Positions 56,523 through 64,000 of a stretch of DNA of 64,000 nucleotides are shown here, piece after piece. This stretch comes from an uncultured Bacteroidota bacterium (GTDB lineage Bacteria; Bacteroidota; Bacteroidia; Flavobacteriales; Flavobacteriaceae). The stretch lies in the NCBI GenBank assembly GCA_902560045.1, contig CACEKJ010000003.1:1-64000 (forward strand), written 5' to 3'. The notes beneath the pieces are model-generated. The model saw nothing but the letters and a program-made list of their open reading frames with translations. It was not told where the DNA came from and did not search any database. Both the position numbers and the translations under genes were made by a program. Position 1 is the first letter of the stretch, and every line of letters begins with the position of its first letter.

Positions 56523-56955
56523 CTAAAACAAAAATATGACTAATAATAACATAGAATATTAAATGGTTTTTTACTTATAAACATTATATATTATAATATT
56601 AAAATTTAAAAAAATAAAAAGATGTTATTATAGCATGTTAATAGGTACTATAACTTTTAAAAAATTAATTGGTTATAATTATATAAAGAAAGTATTAATA
56701 TATAATTAACATGTTATTTATATGTAATTAATTCATTATCAATTATATATTCAATATATAAACATTATAAAAATTTTAACAGAACGGTATGAACCTTAAT
56801 AAATAAAAACATAAAAATTTTTAAAAACCCTCAAAATTTTATTAATAAATGGTAAATTAAATAACGAAAATAAATTAGGAAAAGAGATTATAAATTTTAA
56901 GTAGAATTACTTTAAAAAAACATATTAAACAATATTAACAGTCAACTAACAACGA
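56523..56955. other. 433-bp non-coding spacer, about 15% GC
   Basis: Divergent spacer between rnr and rpiB; 63 of 433 bases are G or C by hand count. Apart from the rnr -7 element it has no ORF, no RNA gene and no TTATNCACA DnaA box. It holds two copies of TATAAACATTATA about 180 bp apart and several short TTAACAT/ATGTTAAT variants. It could be an unwinding or origin element, a nucleoid-protein site or simply eroded DNA. Confidence 0.6.
56529..56536 (-). promoter_or_regulatory. Candidate -7 promoter element for rnr
   Basis: Minus strand TATTTTTG, 6 nt before the rnr ATG, again nearly leaderless. Confidence 0.45.
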
Positions 56956-57384
56956 ATGAGGATATCTATAGGAAATGATCACGCAGGTGTGGAATATAAA
57001 AATTATATAAAAGAATATTTACTTGTTAAAAACATAGAGGTAAATAATTACGGTACAGACTCATTAGATAGTGTTGATTATCCAGATTTTGCTCATCCTG
57101 TATCAAATGATGTAAACGAAAAAAAATCAGAATTAGGTATATTAATTTGTGGAAGTGGAAACGGAGTATGTATGACAGCAAACAAATATAAAAATGTAAG
57201 AGCTGCTTTATGCTGGAACAAAGAATTGGCTTTACTTTCAAAAAGTCATAATAATGCAAATATTGTATGTATACCTGCAAGATTTATAGAAAAGGAAGAA
57301 GCTTTAGAAATTATTAAAACATTTATTTCACAAGAATTTGAAGGGGGAAGACATGAAAGAAGAGTTAATAAAATCAGTAAATGA
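56956..57384 (+). CDS. rpiB: Ribose 5-phosphate isomerase B
   Basis: 142 aa; interconverts ribose-5-P and ribulose-5-P. ISIGNDHAGVEYKNYI and ILICGSGNGVCMTANKYKNVRAAL carry the phosphate-binding and catalytic cysteine motifs. Overlaps the GNAT gene by 4 bp (ATGA). Confidence 0.96.
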   Translation: MRISIGNDHAGVEYKNYIKEYLLVKNIEVNNYGTDSLDSVDYPDFAHPVSNDVNEKKSELGILICGSGNGVCMTANKYKNVRAALCWNKELALLSKSHNNANIVCIPARFIEKEEALEIIKTFISQEFEGGRHERRVNKISK

Positions 57385-57830
57385 ACACAGTAATAAAAAA
57401 TTTTAGTGAACTCTCTACAGAAGAAATTTATAATATTTTAAAATTAAGATCTGAAGTTTTTGTGGTTGAGCAAAACTGTGTTTATCAAGATATAGATGAA
57501 AAAGATCAAAAAGCAACACATTTATTTATAGAAAAAAATAATGAGATTATAGCTTACACAAGAATTTTTAAAAAGGGAGATTACTATGAAGAAAATCCAA
57601 GCATAGGTAGAGTAGTAGTATCCAAAAAAGAAAGAGGAAAAAACCTTGGAAAAGAAATAATGTTAAATTCTATTGAATTTATTAAAAAGGAAATGGAAGG
57701 AAGAAAAATAGAATTATCAGCACAAAAATATTTAGACAAATTTTACAAAGATCTAGATTTTTATTCTGAGGGAGAGGATTATTTAGAGGATGGAATTCCT
57801 CACCAAAGAATGTTCTACGATTTAGTCTGA
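57381..57830 (+). CDS. GNAT acetyltransferase (ElaA family)
   Basis: 149 aa. NFSELSTEEIYNILKLRSEVFVVEQNCVYQDIDEKD is the ElaA-like N-terminus, and SIGRVVVSKKERGKNLGKEIMLNSI is the acetyl-CoA site. Substrate unknown. Coupled to rpiB; overlaps the OmpA-domain gene by 9 bp, tail to tail. Confidence 0.9.
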   Translation: MNTVIKNFSELSTEEIYNILKLRSEVFVVEQNCVYQDIDEKDQKATHLFIEKNNEIIAYTRIFKKGDYYEENPSIGRVVVSKKERGKNLGKEIMLNSIEFIKKEMEGRKIELSAQKYLDKFYKDLDFYSEGEDYLEDGIPHQRMFYDLV

Positions 57831-58616
57831 AACAATTAAAATTTCAACCCTTCGATCTTTATCAGCACTACCCCCTAACGGAAATTTGTGAGCCAAACCT
57901 TCGTAAGACATTCGTGACTTATCCACACCATTTTTTATAAAATAATCATAAACAAATTTTGCCCTAGCAACAGACAAATTACGTTTATTAGTTTTTTTAT
58001 CTACAGCATCAAGAGTTCCTTCTGTACAACACACATGACCTTGAATAACAAAAGAAAAGTCTTCTTCTTTTATTGTCTTTACAACACTACTTAAAGTCTT
58101 TTTAGAGTTTCTAGTAACATAACTATAACCTGTTATAAATAATACGTTTTCTAAAATAAACTTATTTTTATCAACTACCTTTTCCTTCATATTATAGGCA
58201 GGAGACTCTTCTTCAGGATAACTTATAACCACATCTACTCTCCTGTTTAGAGCCCTTAAAACACTAGGATCTTTATCATCAATAATATTTAGCAGTAGTT
58301 CTCCTTTTCCATCAACAGTTGATATTTTTTCTGGAAAAAAAGAGGAGCTGTTAAAAATACTTTTAATAGAATTGGCTCTGTTTTGAGAAAGAACCAAATT
58401 ATAATTTTCACCCCCTCTATCATCACAAAAACCATAGATTTCAATCTGAATTACATTGTCTCTAGATAAACTAGAGATAAGCTTTTGTAGTCTGGTTTGT
58501 TCTGTTTTTGTAAGCAAAAACTCATCAGTGTCAAAATATACAGAATGCTCAACATTATACTGGGCATGCATTAGAATGCTTTGAAAAATAAAAAGTAAAA
58601 CAAAAACTCTTTTCAA
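57822..58616 (-). CDS. Tandem OmpA-like domain envelope protein
   Basis: 264 aa: signal peptide (MKRVFVLLFIFQSILMHAQ) followed by two OmpA C-terminal-like domains: the first spans roughly residues 20-135 (IEIYGFCDDRGGENYNLVLSQNRANSI, RALNRRVDVVI), the second roughly 150-264 (FVIQGHVCCTEG...LSVARAKFVYDYF...GGSADKDRRVEILI). No beta-barrel domain. Probably binds peptidoglycan twice. TTG start overlaps the rnpA stop by 4 bp. Confidence 0.85.
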   Translation of the reverse strand: MKRVFVLLFIFQSILMHAQYNVEHSVYFDTDEFLLTKTEQTRLQKLISSLSRDNVIQIEIYGFCDDRGGENYNLVLSQNRANSIKSIFNSSSFFPEKISTVDGKGELLLNIIDDKDPSVLRALNRRVDVVISYPEEESPAYNMKEKVVDKNKFILENVLFITGYSYVTRNSKKTLSSVVKTIKEEDFSFVIQGHVCCTEGTLDAVDKKTNKRNLSVARAKFVYDYFIKNGVDKSRMSYEGLAHKFPLGGSADKDRRVEILIVSD

Positions 58617-58975
58617 GACTCAATAGTTTTAGACAAAGACAAAAGTAATGATTTAATAGAATTTTCAACCTCTTCATAAGAAGGAATGTCTTGACCAAAA
58701 AAAACAAAAACCAAATCACAGGAGACAATATCATATTGTTCAATATTCAAACGAAAAGATTCTCTCATTAATCTTTTTATTTTGTTTCTGTTAACCGCAA
58801 GGCTATGTGTTTTTTTTCCCACAGAAAAAGCAACACGAAAATCTTTATCAGAATCTGCCTTTAGATAATAAAGAGAACAACTAGAAGAGGAGAGTTTTTT
58901 TCCAGACGTAAAAACAGCATCTAGTGAAGCAGCATTTCTAAGAATATTTTTTTTAGGAAGTGAGCGTGCTATCAA
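58613..58975 (-). CDS. rnpA: Ribonuclease P protein component
   Basis: 120-aa basic protein that assists RNase P RNA in tRNA 5' processing. The RNR signature is VNRNKIKRLMRESFRLN; LPKKNILRNAASLDAVFTSGKKL is the N-terminus. TTG start, 2 bp after the M1 peptidase stop. rpmH, dnaA and yidC are not adjacent. Confidence 0.95.
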   Translation of the reverse strand: MIARSLPKKNILRNAASLDAVFTSGKKLSSSSCSLYYLKADSDKDFRVAFSVGKKTHSLAVNRNKIKRLMRESFRLNIEQYDIVSCDLVFVFFGQDIPSYEEVENSIKSLLLSLSKTIES

Positions 58976-58977
58976 AA

Positions 58978-60801
58978 CTAAAGGGATAAGAAATTATTAA
59001 CTCTATCAACATCCGCCATTTCCCCTTTAGGATCAATTATAATTTCTGAAATACTATCAGCCACAACATCCATTGTAAAAGAGTAGTAAGGTTTTGCCCA
59101 GCTCCATGAATCAAGAACTTTCATGTTTTTAAGTGGTTTTGAACCCCTCATTTTTGTCATGGGGATGTTATAAAGCAGAGTTTCTCCAGACTTTAGTTTA
59201 ATTTTTAAATCAATTGGCATTCCCATTTGACCAATTCTCTGAAGATTAACAGTTGTCATATCCTTATCAGCAACAACACTGTTTATAGCATAGTCAATTG
59301 TCATGGTTGATTGAGCCCAGTCTAGTAAATACCAGTCTAGTTCAAGGCCAGAAACTTTTTCAGAAGAGCGGATAAAATCATTTGGTTTAGGATGTTTAAA
59401 AGCCCAGTCATCAAAATATTTTTTTAAACTATTATCAAAATTTTCTTTTCCAATTATATATTGAAGCTGAGACAAAAAAATTGAACCTTTATCATACGCA
59501 CTCATTCCATAACCGGTGTTATATTTAAACCTGTCTGCGTGAGTAGTCATGGGCTCCTCTAACCCAAGATTAACCCAATTAAAATAGTCATCATAGGCTT
59601 TAGCGTTTGGTAAAGCCTTGCCCTGATTCAACACAACGTTTAAGGCTACATCATCAATATAACTTGTAAAACCTTCATCCATCCAAGAATGTTTGGATTC
59701 ATTCGTGGCCATTAAGAATTGAAACCAAGTATGTGCAATTTCATGTGAGGTTACAGAGTATAGACTTTCAATTGTAGGATGACCGACACCATCAATAAAT
59801 GTACACATAGCGTACTCCATTCCACCATCTCCCGCCATAATTACAGAGTACTGAGAATAAGGATATCTGCCAATTGTTTCGCTAAAGAAGGTTAAAAAAT
59901 TTGCAGAATTTTCTTGAAACTCTTTCCAAAGATTAACGAATTCAGAATCACTTTTGTAAAAGAAATGCATTCTGGGACCACCATCGATATCCAAAAAATC
60001 GTGAATAAAATTGGGGTCTGCAGCCCAGCTAAAATCATGAACATTAGGCGCTATAAACCGCCAAGAAATTTTTTCGTCATGCACAACACCTTCTTTTAAA
60101 GGAGCATACCCATGACCAACAAGTTCCGGGTCTTGTAAATAACCTGAACCCGCAACCGTATAGTCTTTGTCTATGTTTATTGTTACATCAAAATTTCCCC
60201 AAATTCCGTAAAACTCTCTTCCAATATATGGGTTAGCATGCCATCCTTCGTCATCATATTGACAAAGTTTAGGATACCATTGTGACATTGAAAAAGCAAC
60301 ATTGTCTTCGCTATTTTTTCCAGACCGTCTAACCATCGCAGGAGTTTGTATAAAAAACTCCATTTCTAAAACAGAGCTTTCGCCGGACCTAATGGGTTTG
60401 TCTAGACTAACTTCTAATATTGTCTCTTCAATTTTAAAGGACACAGGTTTTCCGTCTTGTAATAACCACTTTATTTGAACATCCCCCCAATCCTCTTTAG
60501 GCATAGAAAGTAGTTTTTTAGACATGCTTCTAGAATCGTCAGAAGAATACCTGGAGTTTTGTTCTAGATCAGTTCCTGGCTTAAAAGCATTAAAGTATAA
60601 GTGGTAAAAAACACGATCCAAATCATCCGGGGAATTGTTTGTAAACACAAGATTTTGTGTTCCTTTATATGTGTGGTTTTCTACGTCTACATCAATTACC
60701 ATTGTGTAGTCAACTTCTTGTTGCCAGCGAAAAGTATTTTCCTGTGTAAAACACATCAAAGTAAACACGAAGAAAAATAAATACAGGGCAAGTTTTTTCA
60801 T
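58978..60801 (-). CDS. M1 family metallopeptidase (secreted aminopeptidase)
   Basis: 607 aa with a signal peptide (MKKLALYLFFFVFTLMCFTQ). Gluzincin zinc site HEIAHTWFQFL followed by x18-E in SWMDEGFTSY (about residues 352-375), and a GxMEN-like GDGGMEYAMCTF substrate motif. Predicted periplasmic or surface aminopeptidase. 2 bp after the endonuclease gene and 2 bp before rnpA. Confidence 0.94.
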   Translation of the reverse strand: MKKLALYLFFFVFTLMCFTQENTFRWQQEVDYTMVIDVDVENHTYKGTQNLVFTNNSPDDLDRVFYHLYFNAFKPGTDLEQNSRYSSDDSRSMSKKLLSMPKEDWGDVQIKWLLQDGKPVSFKIEETILEVSLDKPIRSGESSVLEMEFFIQTPAMVRRSGKNSEDNVAFSMSQWYPKLCQYDDEGWHANPYIGREFYGIWGNFDVTINIDKDYTVAGSGYLQDPELVGHGYAPLKEGVVHDEKISWRFIAPNVHDFSWAADPNFIHDFLDIDGGPRMHFFYKSDSEFVNLWKEFQENSANFLTFFSETIGRYPYSQYSVIMAGDGGMEYAMCTFIDGVGHPTIESLYSVTSHEIAHTWFQFLMATNESKHSWMDEGFTSYIDDVALNVVLNQGKALPNAKAYDDYFNWVNLGLEEPMTTHADRFKYNTGYGMSAYDKGSIFLSQLQYIIGKENFDNSLKKYFDDWAFKHPKPNDFIRSSEKVSGLELDWYLLDWAQSTMTIDYAINSVVADKDMTTVNLQRIGQMGMPIDLKIKLKSGETLLYNIPMTKMRGSKPLKNMKVLDSWSWAKPYYSFTMDVVADSISEIIIDPKGEMADVDRVNNFLSL

Positions 60802-60803
60802 AA

Positions 60804-63800
60804 TTAATGTATTACAAACTTCTTAGTTAATCTATCATTTCCTGATTCTAATTCAATTATATAAATACCTGCAGACAACCCAACTGTTGAAACCTCCTGA
60901 GTATTTATATTATTGTAAAGAGTAGTAGACAACACTTCTGTGCCTAGAATGTTATATAAACTTACGCTAATATTATTTGATTGAGTTGCTAAGCCTTCAA
61001 GAGTAATGTAATTTTCATTTATTCCCTTAAATGCATTAAGCATACTTGTTGACACTTCTTGAGTACTCATTGTGTCAGCACCCACGTGGATGAAGAATCT
61101 TCCAGCACCCTCTAAATCACTTGTTGGAGTTAACACAAAATCTCCTTCATAAAGATTGGTGAAAGTACCCATCTCAACGTCTTCCAAATACACATTAGGA
61201 TCTGGGATGGTGGCTGTGTGAAGATTGACTCTAAACTCTTGTCCAGCCGATTGATTAATTATCAGTGGAATCACCGCATTTTCCATGGCTGAAACAGGCA
61301 ATTGCTGGTGAGCAAAATTAATTCCCTCGTCATTTTCAACAAGTCTTGATGAAATGGCTGAGCCCTGAAAATAGTCTCCAAGATCATAACCAGGATCAAG
61401 TCCTAAAGTCATATTTTCTTGAAACTTTATATGTGCATCCTCAATTAATTCATCATAATTATAAAGCCTTAAAAAGATCTCGGCAGGCTCAATTGGATCC
61501 CCAGAAATGAAATCATCATTTGAAGTTGGCGATACTGTTTGCATGGCTTCGGTAAACGATATATTTTCACCGCTTGTATCATCCGACGCTATGAAAAAGG
61601 CTTGACCTGGTGCAAAATAGACAGCTGAATTAGAATTGTAATCATGACCCCTAGCTGTATAACCAGTACCATCAGCATTCCATCCATAAATAGCAAAAAA
61701 ATTAGTATCAATTTTACTGACATTCGAACTCAAAAAATTATTTGTGTTATCTGCATCATCATTTGCATTAATGTATGAAGGATAAGGGTTGGCTACTAAA
61801 TTCCACCTTCTACCACTACCACTATTTGCCGCATCATTGTTAATCACAGACTGGGTTTCATCACTGGATGAAATAGTACCTGTGAATGCCAAAATTTGAG
61901 TGCCTCCACTAACAGTTCCCATTTGATATCCTTTTCCAATATCAAAATTTCCAGCATCCCCGACGGTTCCAGTTGTATAATTTGTCCATGTATCAACACT
62001 ATTATCATAGTATCCTACAGCATATGCTGAACTATTAGTAGCTAAAGTTGCTGTGCCCGAGGTATTTGTACTTACAAAACTTGAAATTGATAAGCCATCC
62101 ACTGGGGAGCCAATTAAATCCCACTCGCCTGAGGCAGCAATATTAACAAATCTGTTATAGGTTATATTTCCAGATGTTGACCCATCAACTTTTATAGCCG
62201 AAAATTCATCACTGTTAGAATTCATTGTTACCGTTCCAGAATTGGAAAAATTTCCCGAAAGGGCCAGTGATCCAGTAGCTTCAATATCTAAAACACCATT
62301 AGCTTTTACGGTAAGGTCTGTAATAGAGATGTCTGTGGAAATATCCGGATCATTTGTAGCGTCATGAATAAAAACTTTATCTCCCGATGCAGGAACAACA
62401 CCGCTTGACCAATTGCCAGCTGTTGCCCAACTGGCGTTTGAGCGACCGGTCCATGTGTCTACATCCGTAGCCCCAATCCAATACCCAGGATCATAATCAC
62501 CCGGGGCCGTTTGCTCATTATCAGTAGAGCCGCCTCCCCCTGTATCATTCTCAACATTCCAGTCACTTGAGGCCCAGGAAGACGAAGGTGTGGTTGAAGA
62601 AGCCTTCCTTTCCGCTCTTCCATCTTCAAATTCGTGGGCAGTGCCAGAACCGTCTTCACCAGCCACACCAAACATGTCTATAACAGTGTATGTTGACGCG
62701 TCTGAGTTAGAATATGTAACTCCACTTGCTATTGTTATTATTGCAATGTTGTCGTCACCGTTGCTGTCAACAGCCCCTCCAGTCCCAGATTTTCCGTCAG
62801 GCTCAAAACCATACATTGTAGCAAAATTAGTTCCTGAGTTTGTGTCATTACTGATTATACAAAAAGTGTTTGCAGCAAGTGTTGCCCCGCATTCTGAACT
62901 TAAACTAATTTTAGCGCTCTGAGGAGTAGAGCCCCCGTTTGTCCATCGAAGAAGATAATAGGTTGAGAGGTCCACACTTTTGTTTGACGAGTTGTAGACC
63001 TCAACAAAACGACTAGAGGCGGAATTGTTTGGGTCAGCAAGCTCGGTTATTATTAGCTCTTTTTCATCATCGGTAACCGAAACAGTATATTGGCTATTAA
63101 TCAGGTTTGCAGAACCCGAGGTGACAGCCACATCAACTACAATAGTTTCATCATGATTGTCATTGTCGTTGTGTATTGTCATCCCAATATCTTTTGTTTC
63201 ATTGTCACTTGTAAAAGTCCATGAGGATAGGTTTAAAGTATAATCTCCACCTTCAGCTGTGGTTGAACTATTGTTTGCCGTAACACTTATTGTAACATCA
63301 GCTGCATAGTTTAGCATAGTGGCTGTCAGCGTTCCAGTTACATTACCATCCGTTTCATTGACAGAGCTTGAGCTACTAAAAGAAATTCTTGGCGCTGCAA
63401 GGTTCCACCAATCAGTAACAGTTGGACCACCCCAGATTAGCTGGGCAATGTATGGGTTGTCGATAAAAGGGTTTCGGTTACCCTGCTTGGTTTCAAAAGT
63501 GTCATTTCTTAGAATCTCTATGGCGCTTGGGGGGTCTTCTTGATTCCACTCTAAAAAAATATCAGGCATGTCATTATGGGAATTGTTAGTTGAAGAAGCA
63601 ACATCGTTTGGGTTTATCTGCGAAGGATATCTAATGTACATATACATTATAGCCCTTGCTACATCCCCACGGTAATCATCTCCTCCAGTTCCAGTGCCGT
63701 CTCCAGGAAAAAACACACCACTATTTAAAACAGAATCCCCTGACCCATCTCCGTACACATTATTGTTTCTTGTTGAGTTCATTTGGCAATCGGCCGCTCT

Positions 63801-64000
63801 AAGGTTGTGAAGGTCAGTTCCTGACCCAGCAGAGTCAGTGACAAGGGCAGGGGTCGCAAGAGACTTAGGAAAGATATGTTCTCTGTTCCAGTATCCGGTA
63901 CAGGTGCCACTTGACATTAAGGACTTGTCTCGAGAGATGTCATTTTTTGGTTCAGCATCTGAACCATCTTCATAACCGTATATCAATGAAACATTATTTG
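60804..64000 (-). CDS. Secreted endonuclease I with Calx-beta-like, lamin-tail and type IX sorting domains (5' end outside window)
   Basis: At least 1064 aa; the frame runs off the window at 64000, and the track start (TTG 63986) is internal. The visible order is: endonuclease I domain (NREHIFPKSLA, TDLHNLRAADCQMNSTRNN), a Calx-beta-like region (VNETDGNVTGTLTAT...), a lamin-tail-like domain (LIITELADPNNSASSRFVEVYN), a WTGRSNASWATAGNWSSG module, a beta-rich region and a C-terminal type A type IX sorting signal (LSAGIYIIELESGNDRLTKKFVIH). Probably a cell-surface nuclease for external DNA. GC is higher than in most of the window. Confidence 0.88.
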   Translation of the reverse strand, partial: NNVSLIYGYEDGSDAEPKNDISRDKSLMSSGTCTGYWNREHIFPKSLATPALVTDSAGSGTDLHNLRAADCQMNSTRNNNVYGDGSGDSVLNSGVFFPGDGTGTGGDDYRGDVARAIMYMYIRYPSQINPNDVASSTNNSHNDMPDIFLEWNQEDPPSAIEILRNDTFETKQGNRNPFIDNPYIAQLIWGGPTVTDWWNLAAPRISFSSSSSVNETDGNVTGTLTATMLNYAADVTISVTANNSSTTAEGGDYTLNLSSWTFTSDNETKDIGMTIHNDNDNHDETIVVDVAVTSGSANLINSQYTVSVTDDEKELIITELADPNNSASSRFVEVYNSSNKSVDLSTYYLLRWTNGGSTPQSAKISLSSECGATLAANTFCIISNDTNSGTNFATMYGFEPDGKSGTGGAVDSNGDDNIAIITIASGVTYSNSDASTYTVIDMFGVAGEDGSGTAHEFEDGRAERKASSTTPSSSWASSDWNVENDTGGGGSTDNEQTAPGDYDPGYWIGATDVDTWTGRSNASWATAGNWSSGVVPASGDKVFIHDATNDPDISTDISITDLTVKANGVLDIEATGSLALSGNFSNSGTVTMNSNSDEFSAIKVDGSTSGNITYNRFVNIAASGEWDLIGSPVDGLSISSFVSTNTSGTATLATNSSAYAVGYYDNSVDTWTNYTTGTVGDAGNFDIGKGYQMGTVSGGTQILAFTGTISSSDETQSVINNDAANSGSGRRWNLVANPYPSYINANDDADNTNNFLSSNVSKIDTNFFAIYGWNADGTGYTARGHDYNSNSAVYFAPGQAFFIASDDTSGENISFTEAMQTVSPTSNDDFISGDPIEPAEIFLRLYNYDELIEDAHIKFQENMTLGLDPGYDLGDYFQGSAISSRLVENDEGINFAHQQLPVSAMENAVIPLIINQSAGQEFRVNLHTATIPDPNVYLEDVEMGTFTNLYEGDFVLTPTSDLEGAGRFFIHVGADTMSTQEVSTSMLNAFKGINENYITLEGLATQSNNISVSLYNILGTEVLSTTLYNNINTQEVSTVGLSAGIYIIELESGNDRLTKKFVIH

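Noticed and set aside
57919-57927. TTATCCACA, a perfect DnaA box
   Set aside because: Single copy inside the OmpA-domain coding sequence. Variants TTATACACA also occur singly inside plsC, the EnvC-like gene and atpG, so no cluster marks an origin.
61081-61096. CACGTG core (CCCACGTGGATG) as a third parS
   Set aside because: Only the central hexamer fits; the flanks differ from TGTTNCACGTGAAACA and it lies within the endonuclease coding sequence.
62459-62922. Long ORFs on other frames within the endonuclease, atpA, rnr and PBP1A genes
   Set aside because: Shadows of the true frame: no family motifs, low-complexity or anticodon-like composition and no start context.

Overview
The window looks like chromosomal DNA from a member of the Flavobacteriia (phylum Bacteroidota), probably a streamlined marine lineage. 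The support is: gliding and type IX secretion genes (gldH, a PorW/SprE-like TPR lipoprotein, a type IX C-terminal sorting domain); families largely confined to Bacteroidota (DUF4292, DUF4837, DUF6165, DUF6168, DUF6341, DUF6427, HU-CCDC81/SPOR); an ATP synthase operon carrying atpB-E-F-H-A-G without atpD/atpC; glutaminyl-tRNA synthetase; and Bacteroidota-type promoter elements (TAnnTTTG) in many gene starts. Base composition is AT-rich and gene packing is extreme: all nine protein-protein convergent junctions abut or overlap, and the only clear intrinsic terminator follows the single tRNA.

Layout. 0-6.3 kb: 3' part of acetoacetyl-CoA synthetase, then PBP1A, gldH, a RicT/PSP1 protein and trhO (minus). 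6.4-14.4 kb: recA, plsC, trpS, a HU/SPOR cell-division-type protein, an acyl-CoA thioesterase that seems to begin at ATT, an EnvC-like hydrolase activator, a DUF4292 lipoprotein, dut and a flippase. 14.5-23 kb: F-type ATP synthase operon with DUF6168, AtpZ and a bactofilin upstream, then porW/sprE and a ferredoxin. 23.3-27.2 kb: GT9, DUF6165, DUF6427, DUF6341, purD. 27.2-36.2 kb: a surface polysaccharide cluster (initiating phosphotransferase, GT4, two O-antigen ligase/polymerase-like proteins, GT2, sulfotransferase, Wzx-like, Wzz-like). 36.2-44.2 kb: GH3-family enzyme, M23 peptidase, tatA, DUF4837, lytic transglycosylase, pgk, holB, lipid kinase. 44.2-52.1 kb: methyltransferase and mnmG flanked by two perfect parS sites, ybeY, gltX, SPFH protein, glnS, folB, tRNA-Cys. 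52.1-57.8 kb: two NTF2-like lipoproteins, LysE, DUF2807, rnr, a 433-bp spacer of about 15% GC, rpiB, GNAT. 57.8-64 kb: tandem OmpA-domain protein, rnpA, M1 peptidase, and a large secreted endonuclease I cut by the window end.

Most of the window is core housekeeping plus envelope biogenesis. The most informative unexplained signals are regulatory or architectural: paired parS sites around mnmG (which suggest the replication origin is not far away), a parS-encoded mini-ORF overlapping the mnmG start, promoters that sit almost on the start codons (near-leaderless transcription), the very AT-rich spacer at 56.5-57.0 kb, and the ATT-initiated thioesterase. I see no phage, insertion sequence, CRISPR array, rRNA operon or recognisable defence island, and I cannot point to a convincing wholly new multi-gene system.
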